Shown here: positions 43,127 through 53,733 of the stretch, in pieces
Numbering within the stretch: the first letter of the stretch is position 1
Layout: every line of letters begins with the position of its first letter
Assembly: GCF_900111865.1 (NCBI RefSeq)
Contig: NZ_FOJS01000001.1
Span: 1-64,000 of the forward strand
Reading direction: 5' to 3'
From: Parageobacillus thermantarcticus
GTDB lineage: Bacteria; Bacillota; Bacilli; Bacillales; Anoxybacillaceae
DNA length: 64,000 nucleotides
Notes under the pieces: model-generated
The model's database searches: none
What the model saw: only the letters and a program-made list of their open reading frames with translations
Told to the model about the DNA's origin: nothing
Position numbers and translations under genes: made by a program

Positions 43127-44923
43127 TTACGAAGATAACATTTTTTTCATTTCAATAATTTCTTTTGCGATGCGTGCGGCAGTCAAAAAGTCTTTTTTTC
43201 GCTCCGCTTCCATCTTTTCTTGCTCTTTTTCTTTTAGCTTTAACCATTTTGGATAATTCAACACATGTCTCATGTAATCATTCAATTCCTGATTGGAAAC
43301 TTCGTCATTGATCAACAATAGCGACAGCTCAGTCACAAGAGGTTTTAAGTCGTCAGGAAGGCGCGAAAGCAACAAACTGACGTCCGGATCATTTCCTTCT
43401 TCGTAAAACGCGTAAATATAAGCAGCAAGCGCCCGATGCTCTTCGAGATTGAAATTGCCTGCGATCTTTTCCTGAACTACCATCGCTACATCACGGCTTT
43501 GCAGCATATGAGCAAGCAACATTCGCTCCGCATTTTGAAATGCCGGAAGAAGTTTCTTCTGCAACAGCGGTTTCGGCGCTACTTCCCGGTCTATATGATG
43601 AGAATGCTTGACGGTGTCTCGATAGCGGTTTAACTGTTCCTGCAAGGCGGACAGCGAAAGGGAAAACTCGTCGGCCAGCTGCCGTAAATAGTAATCCCAC
43701 TCAATTGGGTTCGGCAGCTTGCTGATTTCGCGGAGCACTTCCTCAATATAACGGATTTTGTCATTTTCATCTTGCAAGTTTTTTCCCTTGCGAAAATACA
43801 TCATTTTAAACGCCATCAACGAGCTGCCCGCATCGATAATATCCCGCCGGAATCGATCCGGACCATATTTTCTTATATATTCATCAGGATCAAGGCCATC
43901 AGGAATTGTTGCAATTTTCACATGACACCCTGCTTCTGTCAACACCTCCGCTGCGCGAAATGTCGCTTCGATTCCTGAAGCATCGCCATCGTAGCAAACG
44001 ATGACGGTGTCGACATTGCGTCGGAGAATGCGCGCATGCTCTTCCGTGAGGGCCGTTCCCATCGTTGCGACGGAGTGAGCAACACCTGCTTGCACAGCAG
44101 AAATAACGTCAGCAAATCCTTCCAATAAGACAACTTCTTGATGTTTTCGTATATGTAAACGAGCTTGATGAAAGTTGTACAAAATTTTCCCTTTATGGAA
44201 AATGGCAGTTTCTGGGCTGTTTAAGTATTTTGGCTGTCCTTCTCCTAGAAGTCTGCCGGAAAAGCCAACAGTATCTCCATGATGATTATGGATCGGAAAC
44301 ATAACTCGATGGCGAAAGCGATCAAAATAGTCACCGTTTTCTTTTCGAATAATTAGTCCAGCTTTCTCCATTAGTTCGAGCGAAAAGCCGCGTCCTGACA
44401 AAAGCTTGACCGCAAAATCCCACGAGTCAGGGGCATAACCGATTTCAAATTGATCAATGATTTCTCGCGTCCATCCACGGGCTTGTAAATAATCAAAAGC
44501 TTCCTGACCTTCCTTTGTATTTACGAGCAAATGATGGTAAAATTTTTTCAAAAGTTCATGCGCTTCCACCATCATTTTTGTTTCGCCTGCATCCGTGCGG
44601 CTTCTATTCGCATCGTCTAGCTGTAAATTAGACAAATCAATGTTCGCCTTTACCGCGAGCCGTTTTACGGCCTCAAGAAAGGAAATGCCTTCAATATCCA
44701 TGAGAAACGAAAACACGTTTCCGCCGGCGCCGCAGCCGAAACAATGGAAAATTTGCTTTTCTGGGGAAACGGAAAACGACGGCGTCTTTTCCCCATGAAA
44801 CGGGCATAACCCAAAATAGTTGCGCCCTTGTTTCTTTAATTGGACATAATCGCCGATCACGTCGACGATGTCAACGGTACGACGAATCGTTTCAATCGTT
44901 TCCTCGGGAATACGGTATCCCAT
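43127..44923 (-). CDS. dnaG: DNA primase DnaG
   Basis: A 598-residue primase. The N-terminal zinc domain has Cys-Pro-Phe-His and Cys-Phe-Gly-Cys at about 40-64. The TOPRIM catalytic core contains Leu-Glu-Gly-Phe-Ala-Asp-Val near 268 and Asp-Gly-Asp-Ala-Ser-Gly near 308. A C-terminal helicase-binding domain follows. Ribosome binding site CGGAGTTG. Upstream of sigA in the same transcript with a 34-base gap. Confidence 0.97.
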   Translation of the reverse strand: MGYRIPEETIETIRRTVDIVDVIGDYVQLKKQGRNYFGLCPFHGEKTPSFSVSPEKQIFHCFGCGAGGNVFSFLMDIEGISFLEAVKRLAVKANIDLSNLQLDDANRSRTDAGETKMMVEAHELLKKFYHHLLVNTKEGQEAFDYLQARGWTREIIDQFEIGYAPDSWDFAVKLLSGRGFSLELMEKAGLIIRKENGDYFDRFRHRVMFPIHNHHGDTVGFSGRLLGEGQPKYLNSPETAIFHKGKILYNFHQARLHIRKHQEVVLLEGFADVISAVQAGVAHSVATMGTALTEEHARILRRNVDTVIVCYDGDASGIEATFRAAEVLTEAGCHVKIATIPDGLDPDEYIRKYGPDRFRRDIIDAGSSLMAFKMMYFRKGKNLQDENDKIRYIEEVLREISKLPNPIEWDYYLRQLADEFSLSLSALQEQLNRYRDTVKHSHHIDREVAPKPLLQKKLLPAFQNAERMLLAHMLQSRDVAMVVQEKIAGNFNLEEHRALAAYIYAFYEEGNDPDVSLLLSRLPDDLKPLVTELSLLLINDEVSNQELNDYMRHVLNYPKWLKLKEKEQEKMEAERKKDFLTAARIAKEIIEMKKMLSS

Positions 44924-44960
44924 ATAAACAACTCCGTATCTTATTATTCTCGACCTATAT

Positions 44961-45410
44961 CTATTTTCCTTCGAGTTTCGACAAAATTTTTTCGAAATTT
45001 TGCAGAAAGGCGCGACGATCCTGATCCGAAAACCGCTTCATTCCCTTCCGGTACACACCTTGTCTTCGCTGTTTCGCTTGAAGATAGCGGAAGTGGAGAA
45101 CACCATCCATTTCTCCATCTTCGTACACCTTCCCACGTGGGGAAATGACATGTACGCCGCGGCAAACGAGCATGCTTGCCAACCCGATATCTTGAGTGAC
45201 AACAACATCTCCCTTCACGGCACGGTTCAAAATATATAAATCGACCGCTTCCTTTTCTGTGTCCACATATATCCATTCCATTTTCTGTGAAGGAGAGAAA
45301 TGGTTGTACGAAGAAATAAACACACTTTGTATATTATATTTGCAAGCAAGCAAGAAAATTTCATCTTTTATTGGGCAAGCATCGGCGTCGACAAAAACGA
45401 TCGGCCTCAA
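44961..45410 (-). CDS. yqxD: DUF188 protein (YqxD/YaiI family)
   Basis: A 149-residue PIN-like/NYN-related protein of the DUF188 family. The N-terminal Phe-Val-Asp-Ala-Asp-Ala-Cys-Pro-Ile-Lys-Asp-Glu motif (about 5-16) and Thr-Gln-Asp-Ile-Gly-Leu-Ala-Ser near 75 are conserved. A nuclease-like fold is suspected, activity unproven. It starts at TTG with no ribosome binding site nearby, while a strong one lies 60 bases upstream (see the leader). Located before dnaG as in B. subtilis. Confidence 0.85.
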   Translation of the reverse strand: MRPIVFVDADACPIKDEIFLLACKYNIQSVFISSYNHFSPSQKMEWIYVDTEKEAVDLYILNRAVKGDVVVTQDIGLASMLVCRGVHVISPRGKVYEDGEMDGVLHFRYLQAKQRRQGVYRKGMKRFSDQDRRAFLQNFEKILSKLEGK

Positions 45411-45480
45411 TGTTTAGATCTGACTGCTATCAGCTGCGCTTTCGTTCAAAGCCGATGTAGCAATCAGATTCGCACCTCCT
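45411..45480 (-). promoter_or_regulatory. Structured leader upstream of yqxD
   Basis: AGGAGGTGCG (45480-45471) is a near-perfect ribosome binding site, but no ATG follows and the yqxD TTG is 60 bases downstream. ATCTGATTGCTA can pair with TAGCAGTCAGAT (about 45470 to 45418), making a long hairpin. A five-codon frame TTG-CTA-CAT-CGG-CTT-TGA begins 11 bases after GGAGG. A frame in phase with yqxD reaches a TAA just two codons before its TTG. A leader-peptide or structural control is possible. Confidence 0.4.
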
Positions 45481-45713
45481 AATTATTCTACACCGTTCTT
45501 GAAAATCCTTCTTTTTTCACTTTATTAGCAAGCAAATTTTGTCGAAAAAGATTTTTCTTTTCCCCCTTGACAATTGGCTATAAATAGTTTGCTCGTTCTC
45601 CACGCACTCTAAACCTGTTTTTGTTCATTTTTCTCGCAATTTTTCATTATAATACAAATGATAAAAATATGCTATAAAAAAGTAATAGCACAGTTCACAT
45701 CATCGTGAATGTG
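45411..45713. other. Non-coding stretch between yqxD and yqfL
   Basis: About 300 bases. It holds the yqxD leader on the right-to-left strand, an AT-rich stretch at about 45500-45680 expected to contain the yqxD-dnaG-sigA promoter, and the yqfL terminator. I could not fix a promoter with confidence, and saw no riboswitch. Confidence 0.5.
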
Positions 45714-45717
45714 CTAT
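45685..45717 (-). terminator. Terminator after yqfL
   Basis: Reverse strand: ATAGCACATTCAC and GTGAACTGTGCTAT pair with a bulge, followed by TACTTTTTTATAG. The 5' arm overlaps the yqfL stop. Confidence 0.75.
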
Positions 45718-46514
45718 AATTTTTTCTTTTTCATAATAATGCTCGCCGTTTCTTCTACCGCCTTATTTGTCACATCGATAACGTCACAGCCAATTTTTTT
45801 CACGACCTCATCAAAATAGGCAAGCTCTTCTTTAATGCGATCCATATTCGCGTAAACAGCTTGATCGTTTAAGCCGAGTGATTTTAGACGCTCGCGGCGA
45901 ATCGAAAGCAATTTTTCCGGGCTGATTTTTAATCCGAAACATTTTTCCCGTGGCACTTTAAACAGTTGTTCTGGCGGTTCGACTTCCGGCACAATCGGTA
46001 CGTTTGCTACCTTTAGCCGTTTATGCGCCAAATATTGCGATAGCGGTGTTTTCGAAGTGCGTGATACACCGATTAAAACGATGTCGGCACGCAAAATTCC
46101 CCGCGGATCGCGTCCATCATCATATTTCACCGCAAATTCAATCGCTTCAATCTTCTTAAAATAATCCTCATCAAGCACGCGAACTTGCCCCGGCTCATAT
46201 CGCGGCGTCAGCTTGAATAAATCGCTCATTTTTTCAATAAGCGGTCCAATAATATCGTACGCCACTACCCCTTCGCGTGCAGCTTCCTCAATAAGAAACT
46301 GGCGCATTTCCGGAACAACGAGCGTAAACGCAATAATTCCTTGGTTCATTTTCGCTAATGCAACGACTTCGGCAAGCGTCGTCTTGTCTTCCACATATGG
46401 TATGCGTTTTAATTGAATGTGAGAGCTATAAAACTGGCTTGCCGCTGCTTTCACCACAAGTTCCGCCGTTTCCCCACCTGAATCGGAAACAACATAAACA
46501 AGGCGTTGATTCAT
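45714..46514 (-). CDS. yqfL: Pyruvate, phosphate dikinase regulatory protein-like (YqfL)
   Basis: A 266-residue DUF299 protein, the bifunctional Ser/Thr kinase and Pi-dependent phosphorylase family that regulates PPDK or PEP synthase. The P-loop-like motif [11 protein letters not shown] is at about 150-160 and the N-terminal Ser-Asp-Ser-Gly-Gly-Glu-Thr at about 10-16. In B. subtilis YqfL modulates CcpN activity. It follows ccpN here in the same orientation, 25 bases apart. AAGGAGGAGAAAG precedes the ATG. Confidence 0.9.
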   Translation of the reverse strand: MNQRLVYVVSDSGGETAELVVKAAASQFYSSHIQLKRIPYVEDKTTLAEVVALAKMNQGIIAFTLVVPEMRQFLIEEAAREGVVAYDIIGPLIEKMSDLFKLTPRYEPGQVRVLDEDYFKKIEAIEFAVKYDDGRDPRGILRADIVLIGVSRTSKTPLSQYLAHKRLKVANVPIVPEVEPPEQLFKVPREKCFGLKISPEKLLSIRRERLKSLGLNDQAVYANMDRIKEELAYFDEVVKKIGCDVIDVTNKAVEETASIIMKKKKL

Positions 46515-46539
46515 CTTTCTCCTCCTTCTTTATTCTATC

Positions 46540-47139
46540 CTATAACAAATCGTCTTTCGCTAGCGCGACGAACGCCTTTGTCATATTTGTTTTCGTTATT
46601 CGTCCAATGACTTCGTATCCTTTCTCTGTTTTCCGCACTACCGGCATCGCATCAATCTGCTTTTCAATTAACCGTTCCGCTACATCAATGAGCGGATCAT
46701 CTTTATAACAAACCGCTATATTTGGCATTCTCGTCATAATAATATTGACAGGAATCGTCGTCAACTCCTGTTTGCCAATGCTTGCACGCAATAAATCTTT
46801 TCTTGATAACACACCAGCTAGAAGCGATTCGTCATCAACGACAAACAGCGTGCCGACATCTTCAAGAAACATGGTGACGATCGCATCATATACACTAACA
46901 TTTTCGTTGACAACAACCGGAATGGATTGATAATCTTCTACTTTTATCTTCTTTATTTTATCAGCAAGCAGCTGAGAACCAGTTTTCCCTGTATAAAAAT
47001 ACCCTACCCGAGGCCGTGCTTCCAAATATCCGGCCATTGTTAATATCGCTAAGTCCGGACGCAATGTCGCTCTTGTTAAATTCAATTTTTCGGCAATGCT
47101 CTCTCCCGTGATCGGACCATGATCTTTTACGATTTGCAA
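46540..47139 (-). CDS. ccpN: Catabolite repressor CcpN, 5' end apparently out of frame
   Basis: CcpN represses gluconeogenic genes (gapB, pckA, sr1) on glucose. This frame codes for 199 residues from a TTG: the rest of the winged helix (Gly-Pro-Ile-Thr-Gly-Glu, Leu-Thr-Arg-Ala-Thr-Leu-Arg-Pro-Asp-Leu) and two CBS domains. B. subtilis CcpN begins about 13 residues earlier with Ser-Thr-Ile-Glu-Leu-Asn-Lys-Arg. Those codons exist here upstream (Ile-Glu-Leu-Asn-Lys-Arg-Gln-Glu-Gln-Ile), but the only good start, GTG at 47177 after AAGGTGG, is one base out of frame and stops after seven codons. An extra A at 47172-47173 would explain it. This may be a sequencing error or a real mutation. Confidence 0.82.
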   Translation of the reverse strand: MQIVKDHGPITGESIAEKLNLTRATLRPDLAILTMAGYLEARPRVGYFYTGKTGSQLLADKIKKIKVEDYQSIPVVVNENVSVYDAIVTMFLEDVGTLFVVDDESLLAGVLSRKDLLRASIGKQELTTIPVNIIMTRMPNIAVCYKDDPLIDVAERLIEKQIDAMPVVRKTEKGYEVIGRITKTNMTKAFVALAKDDLL

Positions 47140-47292
47140 AATTTGTTCTTGGCGTTTATTCAGTTCGATCGTTGCTCACCACCTTACTGAAAGCTATATC
47201 ACGCTATCGTCTCCTAAATGTATTATACTACACTCCCGTTTTTAAGAAGGAAATTTTGTCTTCATAAAGTGACAGCATCTCGCATTTTTTCA

Positions 47293-48093
47293 TCAGCCGT
47301 TCCCACTTTCGCCTCCCTCCTCGCATTTGCGGAAGCTACTAACCTTTTTTAGTTCATCGATCTGCATTAAAAATCGTTTTGTTTTTAACGATAGCCCCGA
47401 GTACTCATCGTAGTAAGAGGAAAGAACCGCGCGAAGCTCTTTTTTTGTTTCCTCTTTAACCGAAATCGCACCAAGCCTCGATAAATCCATATAGTAAAAC
47501 AAACGCAATAATCTTACGGCAGCTGCAGAAAGCGGAATTCGGTGCGGATCGTATTTTTCGCAGCGATGGCAAAGAAAACCAGCCTCTTTTATCGAAAAGG
47601 AAAACTTTCCTTCTGTCTGACCGCATACGACGCAATGATCCAACTTAGGCGGAATGCCCATTACGGACAGCATTTTCGTTTCATAAATGCGAGTAAGGAT
47701 TTCTAAATCGCGGCCTTCGTTCATATATTGTAACGTCTGCAAAAGCAGTTCAAACAAATACGGATTGCGTTGTTGGTCTTCCGTTATTTTATCTGTCAAC
47801 TCCACGATATAAGACGCGTATGCCGCTGTGAAAATATCTTCGCGGGTCGCCCGCATCGAGTCAATAATATCTCCTTGATGCAAAACGCCGACGCCGCGGC
47901 TTTTTTGAATTAAGTAGTAACCGTATGTAAACAGTTGGGTAACGGCAGAAAGGCGGCTGCTCGGCTTTTTTGCTCCACGCGCCATCGCAGCCACCTTTCC
48001 CCATTCTCTCGTAAAGAATGTGACGATTTTATTTGTTTCGCCATAATCCGTTGCGCGAATCACGATCGCTTCACATTTTTCAAACAATCGCAT
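47293..48093 (-). CDS. recO: DNA repair protein RecO
   Basis: A 266-residue recombination mediator that loads RecA on SSB-coated DNA with RecR. OB-fold N-terminus with Cys-Glu-Ala-Ile-Val-Ile-Arg and Gly-Glu-Thr-Asn-Lys-Ile-Val. A zinc cluster is formed by Cys-Val-Val-Cys and Cys-His-Arg-Cys at about 155-185. Start at Met-Arg-Leu-Phe-Glu; the codons before it are GTG-GTG. glyQ and glyS, which follow recO in B. subtilis, are absent, and ccpN comes next. Confidence 0.94.
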   Translation of the reverse strand: MRLFEKCEAIVIRATDYGETNKIVTFFTREWGKVAAMARGAKKPSSRLSAVTQLFTYGYYLIQKSRGVGVLHQGDIIDSMRATREDIFTAAYASYIVELTDKITEDQQRNPYLFELLLQTLQYMNEGRDLEILTRIYETKMLSVMGIPPKLDHCVVCGQTEGKFSFSIKEAGFLCHRCEKYDPHRIPLSAAAVRLLRLFYYMDLSRLGAISVKEETKKELRAVLSSYYDEYSGLSLKTKRFLMQIDELKKVSSFRKCEEGGESGNG

Positions 48094-48116
48094 CACCACC
48101 GACTATCAAATGCCGA

Positions 48117-48260
48117 TCAAAAAACAGGTTGATCGACTTCTTTTCGTTCCGCCTCTCGTTCGTCGCCACTAGGTTGTTGTTCTCTTTCCAGTTCCTTAAA
48201 AAGAAGATATGTGTCGATGTTGCCAGTTTGACTAAACAGCTTCCATGTAAATTCAAGCAT
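48117..48260 (-). CDS. yqzL: YqzL small protein
   Basis: A 47-residue protein starting Met-Leu-Glu-Phe-Thr-Trp-Lys-Leu-Phe and containing Gly-Asn-Ile-Asp-Thr-Tyr-Leu-Leu-Phe-Lys-Glu, then a Glu/Arg-rich tail. It matches the conserved YqzL family always found just before recO in Bacillaceae, function unknown. Ribosome binding site AAAGAGGTG. It ends 23 bases before the recO start. Confidence 0.85.
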   Translation of the reverse strand: MLEFTWKLFSQTGNIDTYLLFKELEREQQPSGDEREAERKEVDQPVF

Positions 48261-48358
48261 GGAACCACACCTCTTTCCGCCTGCAGCGTTGCTTATTTTC
48301 CCGTCTAGCTATAGGTTGACCTCGCCGGGAAACGTTTATGTTGCATAAAATTTTCTAA

Positions 48359-49712
<1,354 letters not shown>

Positions 49713-49788
49713 TTACAAAAAAACTCCGTAATTTTCATCTTTCTTCATTAAAATAAGACAGAAAAATTAGAATTTTTTTACTCATTTG

Positions 49789-50142
49789 TTATACGAGATA
49801 TGGCAGAAAGATGATGATTCCAACAATAACCGCAACCACCGCAGCGACCAAGACGGCGCCCGCGGCGATATCTTTCGCCGCTTTCGCCAAAGGATGAAAG
49901 TCTGCCGTTACTAAATCAACGACACGTTCAATTGCCGTATTTACTAATTCCAACGTAATGACGGTCCCAATCGTCAACAAAAGGATGAGCCATTCCAGCT
50001 TGGAAATGTGAAAGATCGCCGCGGCAATGATCGCAACAATGGCCGACGCAATATGGACGCGCATATGCGCTTCTTTTTTTACCGCGGCGACAATTCCCGC
50101 CCATGCGCAAGCAAACCGTTTTCTTTCCTTTCGCCAATTCAT
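49789..50142 (-). CDS. dgkA: Undecaprenol/diacylglycerol kinase DgkA
   Basis: A 117-residue membrane kinase with three membrane helices. The conserved motif Glu-Leu-Val-Asn-Thr-Ala-Ile-Glu-Arg-Val-Val-Asp is at about 64-75. In Gram-positives this family phosphorylates undecaprenol. Its start is four bases past the ybeY stop; the ribosome binding site is weak, so translational coupling is likely. Confidence 0.92.
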   Translation of the reverse strand: MNWRKERKRFACAWAGIVAAVKKEAHMRVHIASAIVAIIAAAIFHISKLEWLILLLTIGTVITLELVNTAIERVVDLVTADFHPLAKAAKDIAAGAVLVAAVVAVIVGIIIFLPYLV

Positions 50143-50145
50143 ATT

Positions 50146-50616
50146 TTATCTCGTCAGCCCATATCGTTCTAGAATATCTTTTTGTTTGGAAAACATCACT
50201 TTTTCTTCTTCTTCTGTTTTATGGTCGTATCCTAATAAATGCAAAAAACCGTGCACCGCCAAAAAGCCAAGCTCGCGCATGAACGAATGTCCATACTCTT
50301 GCGCCTGTTCTTTCGCCTTCGGAATCGAAATAATAATATCGCCAAGCAACGGAGGAATGTCCGCGCCGACAATTTCAACCTCTCCTTCTCCCTTTTCCTC
50401 GAGAGCGAAGGAGATGACATCTGTCGGTTTGTCTTTTCCCCGATAGTCGCGATTGATGATGCGGATTCGTTCGTTATCCACAAACGAAATGCCCACTTCT
50501 GCTCCATTAGGGACACGCTCGATTTCTGCGGCATAGTTTAACAGCCGTTCGATAATATCCATTTGCTCTTTTGTCACTTCGTTTGTCTCGTCGATAAAGT
50601 CGATGTTGAGGATCAT
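50146..50616 (-). CDS. ybeY: Endoribonuclease YbeY
   Basis: A 156-residue zinc endoribonuclease for 16S rRNA 3'-end processing and quality control. The zinc motif His-Gly-Phe-Leu-His-Leu-Leu-Gly-Tyr-Asp-His is at about 121-131. AAGGTGAAACACGC precedes the ATG, which overlaps the yqfF stop as ATGA. Confidence 0.95.
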   Translation of the reverse strand: MILNIDFIDETNEVTKEQMDIIERLLNYAAEIERVPNGAEVGISFVDNERIRIINRDYRGKDKPTDVISFALEEKGEGEVEIVGADIPPLLGDIIISIPKAKEQAQEYGHSFMRELGFLAVHGFLHLLGYDHKTEEEEKVMFSKQKDILERYGLTR

Positions 50617-52718
50617 GCGTGTTTCACCTTTTCCTTTCGAATCTCCGGATATTCAATTCGCGAATGGAATACGCCATTTAACGTTTCACAAAGCGATGTC
50701 GCCACCGTTTCCAGTTCTTTTAGCGTGATATCACACTCGTTCAATTGATTGTCTTGCAGCCGTTCGGCAATAATGCCGCGGACAATTTTTTCAATTTTCT
50801 CCTGAGACGGATTAGAAAGCGATCGCACCGCCGCTTCCACGCTATCCGCGATGCTGATGATCGCCGCCTCTTTCGTTTGCGGCTTCGGTCCGGGATAGCG
50901 AAACTCTTCCTCGGGCACATAGCCCATCTGCTCAAGCGCTTTATGATAAAAATATTTTAACAATGTCGTGCCATGGTGCTGCTCAGCAATGTCGATAATT
51001 TCTTTCGGCATACGGTACTTTTTTAAAATAGCGACCCCATCGGATACATGTGCAAGAATAATGTTTTTGCTTAACTGTGGCGATAAGTGGTCATGGGGAT
51101 TGCCGCCGATTTGATTTTCGATAAAATAGCGGGGGCGCTTTGTTTTCCCGATATCATGGTAATAGCAAGCAACGCGCGCTAATAAGCCGTTTGCGCCAAT
51201 CGCTTCACAAGCAGCCTCCGCTAAATTAGCGACCATAATGCTATGATGGTATGTTCCAGGGGCTTCCGTTAAAATTTTACGAAGCAATGGATGATTCGGG
51301 TTCGATAATTCAATTAATTTCATCGATGACAAAACGCCAAAGCTTGTTTCCAAAACAGGCAAAAGCCCGATCGTTAAAATCGCTGAAAAAATGCCAGAAG
51401 CAACCGCCATCAGCAGAAACATGCCGGTTTCTGCTAACGAATAATGGCCATTTTTCAGCAAGTTTAACGCAAGCATCACAACAACATTAACAAAGGCGAC
51501 AAATACCCCTGCCTGCCAAATTTTTGCTTTTCGCAGCTGTTTATGTAGGAAGAAACTTCCTGCCAGCCCGCTTGTCACTAAATAAACCGCCAACGAAACT
51601 TGGATCGTGCCGTTCGTACCGTTTTCCTCGTTAAACATTAAACTGCCGCATACAGCACAAAGGATGCTTGTAATAATCGCCATCCGCTCCCCGATGAAAA
51701 TACGAACAAGCATGGTGCCAAAAGCAATCGGCACAAGATAACCGGCGGAAAACGTATCGCTCTCCGGGAGGAGACGAATGAGCCCCATCACAAGTATCAT
51801 GATCGTAAAAATCGTCGCATATACGAACAAATTCTTGTTCGTCTTTTCTCTTCCAAAGTAGTAAACAATGGGAGATAGCAATAATAATACGAAGAGAAAA
51901 AGACCAATAAGCGGTTGAAAAGAACGATCGTTTTGCAATAAGCCGACAAGCTGGAGCTGACGATAAATTTCATTTGTAATAAATTGCCCTTCCTCGACGA
52001 TGACTTGCCCTTGCAAAATTTTTACAGGCTTTACTTCATCCATCGCCTGTCTTCGCTTTTCTTCCGTAGCGGCACGATCGTAAATAACGTTCGGAATGAT
52101 TGCCTGTTTCGTCAACTTTACAACAATGTTTTTTAACGGCGGCGGAAGAATGACATACTTCAATTCATCTTGCACTTTCGCCCTTGCCTTCTCCAAGTCC
52201 GATTTCGTAATGCGCTCCGCCATAATGGCATGAACAGCCGTTACCGCCGCTTCTTTCGCCGTGTTGATATCTTCTGGAGCCGCTTGAAGCAGCTTTTCCC
52301 ATTCACTTTCAGACAAATAAGAAAACCATTCCTGCGGCAACCGTTCCTTCAGCTTATCGACCATTTCCGCTTGTTCCTTATTTTTTCCCTTGGCTTCATC
52401 GCGAATTTCAACGATCGTGGTAAATAGCGATGAAATTAAATCGACGCGATTTTCCGCGTATTCTTTTTTTAACGTGTAAACATCGGCCACTTTATTAGCG
52501 GCTTCTTTTTTTAGCTTTTCTGTCGTTTCCTTGTCTTCAATGGTAATCGGCGACCGAATCGTTTCCGTCGCGATATCGAATAAGCGAATCTCATATTGGC
52601 GCGGCTTTACTTGACCATATAACGCCGCGAATAAAAACAGCCCTAAAAACAAAAACAAAAGATAACGAACGAAACGAACGTGATTAATATGTTCTAGAAA
52701 AAAGCGAATCCTCTCCAA
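50613..52718 (-). CDS. yqfF: 7TM-HD cyclic-di-AMP phosphodiesterase (YqfF/PgpH family)
   Basis: A 701-residue protein: one N-terminal membrane helix, an extracellular 7TMR-HDED domain (about 45-270), seven membrane helices (about 275-480) and a C-terminal HD phosphohydrolase domain. The HD motif is Cys-Tyr-Tyr-His-Asp-Ile-Gly-Lys, with Pro-His-Asp-His and Ile-Leu-Ala-His-Val-Ser-Asp further on. PgpH members hydrolyse c-di-AMP. TTG start after GAGGGG. Confidence 0.93.
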   Translation of the reverse strand: MERIRFFLEHINHVRFVRYLLFLFLGLFLFAALYGQVKPRQYEIRLFDIATETIRSPITIEDKETTEKLKKEAANKVADVYTLKKEYAENRVDLISSLFTTIVEIRDEAKGKNKEQAEMVDKLKERLPQEWFSYLSESEWEKLLQAAPEDINTAKEAAVTAVHAIMAERITKSDLEKARAKVQDELKYVILPPPLKNIVVKLTKQAIIPNVIYDRAATEEKRRQAMDEVKPVKILQGQVIVEEGQFITNEIYRQLQLVGLLQNDRSFQPLIGLFLFVLLLLSPIVYYFGREKTNKNLFVYATIFTIMILVMGLIRLLPESDTFSAGYLVPIAFGTMLVRIFIGERMAIITSILCAVCGSLMFNEENGTNGTIQVSLAVYLVTSGLAGSFFLHKQLRKAKIWQAGVFVAFVNVVVMLALNLLKNGHYSLAETGMFLLMAVASGIFSAILTIGLLPVLETSFGVLSSMKLIELSNPNHPLLRKILTEAPGTYHHSIMVANLAEAACEAIGANGLLARVACYYHDIGKTKRPRYFIENQIGGNPHDHLSPQLSKNIILAHVSDGVAILKKYRMPKEIIDIAEQHHGTTLLKYFYHKALEQMGYVPEEEFRYPGPKPQTKEAAIISIADSVEAAVRSLSNPSQEKIEKIVRGIIAERLQDNQLNECDITLKELETVATSLCETLNGVFHSRIEYPEIRKEKVKHA

Positions 52719-52738
52719 CGGTTTTCCCCTCGCTTTAA

Positions 52739-52770
52739 AGAAAAGACCCTTTAAAAAGCGGGTCTTTTCT
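52739..52770 (-). terminator. Stem-loop between phoH and yqfF
   Basis: AGAAAAGACCC and GGGTCTTTTCT pair around a 10-base loop, overlapping the phoH stop. A T run follows on the reverse strand (CTTTAAAGC is weak), so partial attenuation before yqfF is likely. Confidence 0.7.
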
Positions 52771-53731
52771 ACATGCCAGCCTCTTCGTACGCCTCAATAA
52801 TTTTCGCCACGAGCGGATGGCGTACGACATCCGCTTGCTCTAAAAAGACAAACGATACGCCGCTGACCGCTCCCAATATTTCTTTTGCCACAGCAAGCCC
52901 CGATTTCACTCCTTTTGGCAAATCGACTTGCGAAATATCACCGGTAATGACCATTTTCGAACCAAAACCTAATCGTGTTAAAAACATTTTCATCTGCGCC
53001 GGTGTCGTATTTTGCGCTTCATCTAAAATGACGAAAGCATCTTCGAGCGTTCTCCCTCTCATATACGCCAGCGGCGCGATTTCGATCGTTCCTCTCTCGA
53101 TTAGCCGCTGCGTATGGTCCACCCCCAATACATCGTGCAGCGCATCGTAAAGAGGACGCAAGTAAGGATCGACTTTTTCTTTTAAATCTCCCGGCAAAAA
53201 TCCTAAACTTTCTCCTGCTTCCACCGCCGGACGAGTTAAAATGATGCGCTTCACCTGTCCGCTTTTCAAGGCGCGGACAGCCATCACCACCGCCAAATAC
53301 GTTTTTCCTGTTCCGGCAGGTCCAATTCCAAAAACAAGGTCATGCTGTTTAATGGCAGCGACATAATGGCGCTGTCCTAACGTTTTTACGCGTATCGATT
53401 TTCCTTTAGCATTTTTTGTAATTTCTTCCTCATATAAACCAATTAAATAGTCGAGCGTTCCTTGTTTCGCCAATTGAATCGCATACATCACATCTCGTTC
53501 ACTAATGGCAATACCTTTCCGGATAAGGATCAACAAATGGCGCAACAAGTCGTCGACAAGCTGCACTTGTTCTGGGGTGCCAGAAACGCTCACCGATTCC
53601 CCTCTTGTTACGATGGAAACTCCCAGTTCTTGTTCCATCCGTCTTAAATGGGCGTCATGAATGCCGAAAAGGGCAATCGCTTCATTTGCGTTTTCCAATT
53701 GCTGACTGATCGTTACAAACTCTTCTGACAT
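52769..53731 (-). CDS. phoH: PhoH-like ATPase
   Basis: A 320-residue P-loop ATPase of the PhoH family with an N-terminal KH-like part. Walker A Gly-Pro-Ala-Gly-Thr-Gly-Lys-Thr at about 132-139 and Walker B Phe-Val-Ile-Leu-Asp-Glu-Ala-Gln-Asn near 228. Linked to RNA metabolism next to ybeY in many genomes. AAGGAGATTGAGA precedes the start at 53731; yqfD ends at 53734. Confidence 0.94.
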   Translation of the reverse strand: MSEEFVTISQQLENANEAIALFGIHDAHLRRMEQELGVSIVTRGESVSVSGTPEQVQLVDDLLRHLLILIRKGIAISERDVMYAIQLAKQGTLDYLIGLYEEEITKNAKGKSIRVKTLGQRHYVAAIKQHDLVFGIGPAGTGKTYLAVVMAVRALKSGQVKRIILTRPAVEAGESLGFLPGDLKEKVDPYLRPLYDALHDVLGVDHTQRLIERGTIEIAPLAYMRGRTLEDAFVILDEAQNTTPAQMKMFLTRLGFGSKMVITGDISQVDLPKGVKSGLAVAKEILGAVSGVSFVFLEQADVVRHPLVAKIIEAYEEAGM

Positions 53732-53733
53732 TC

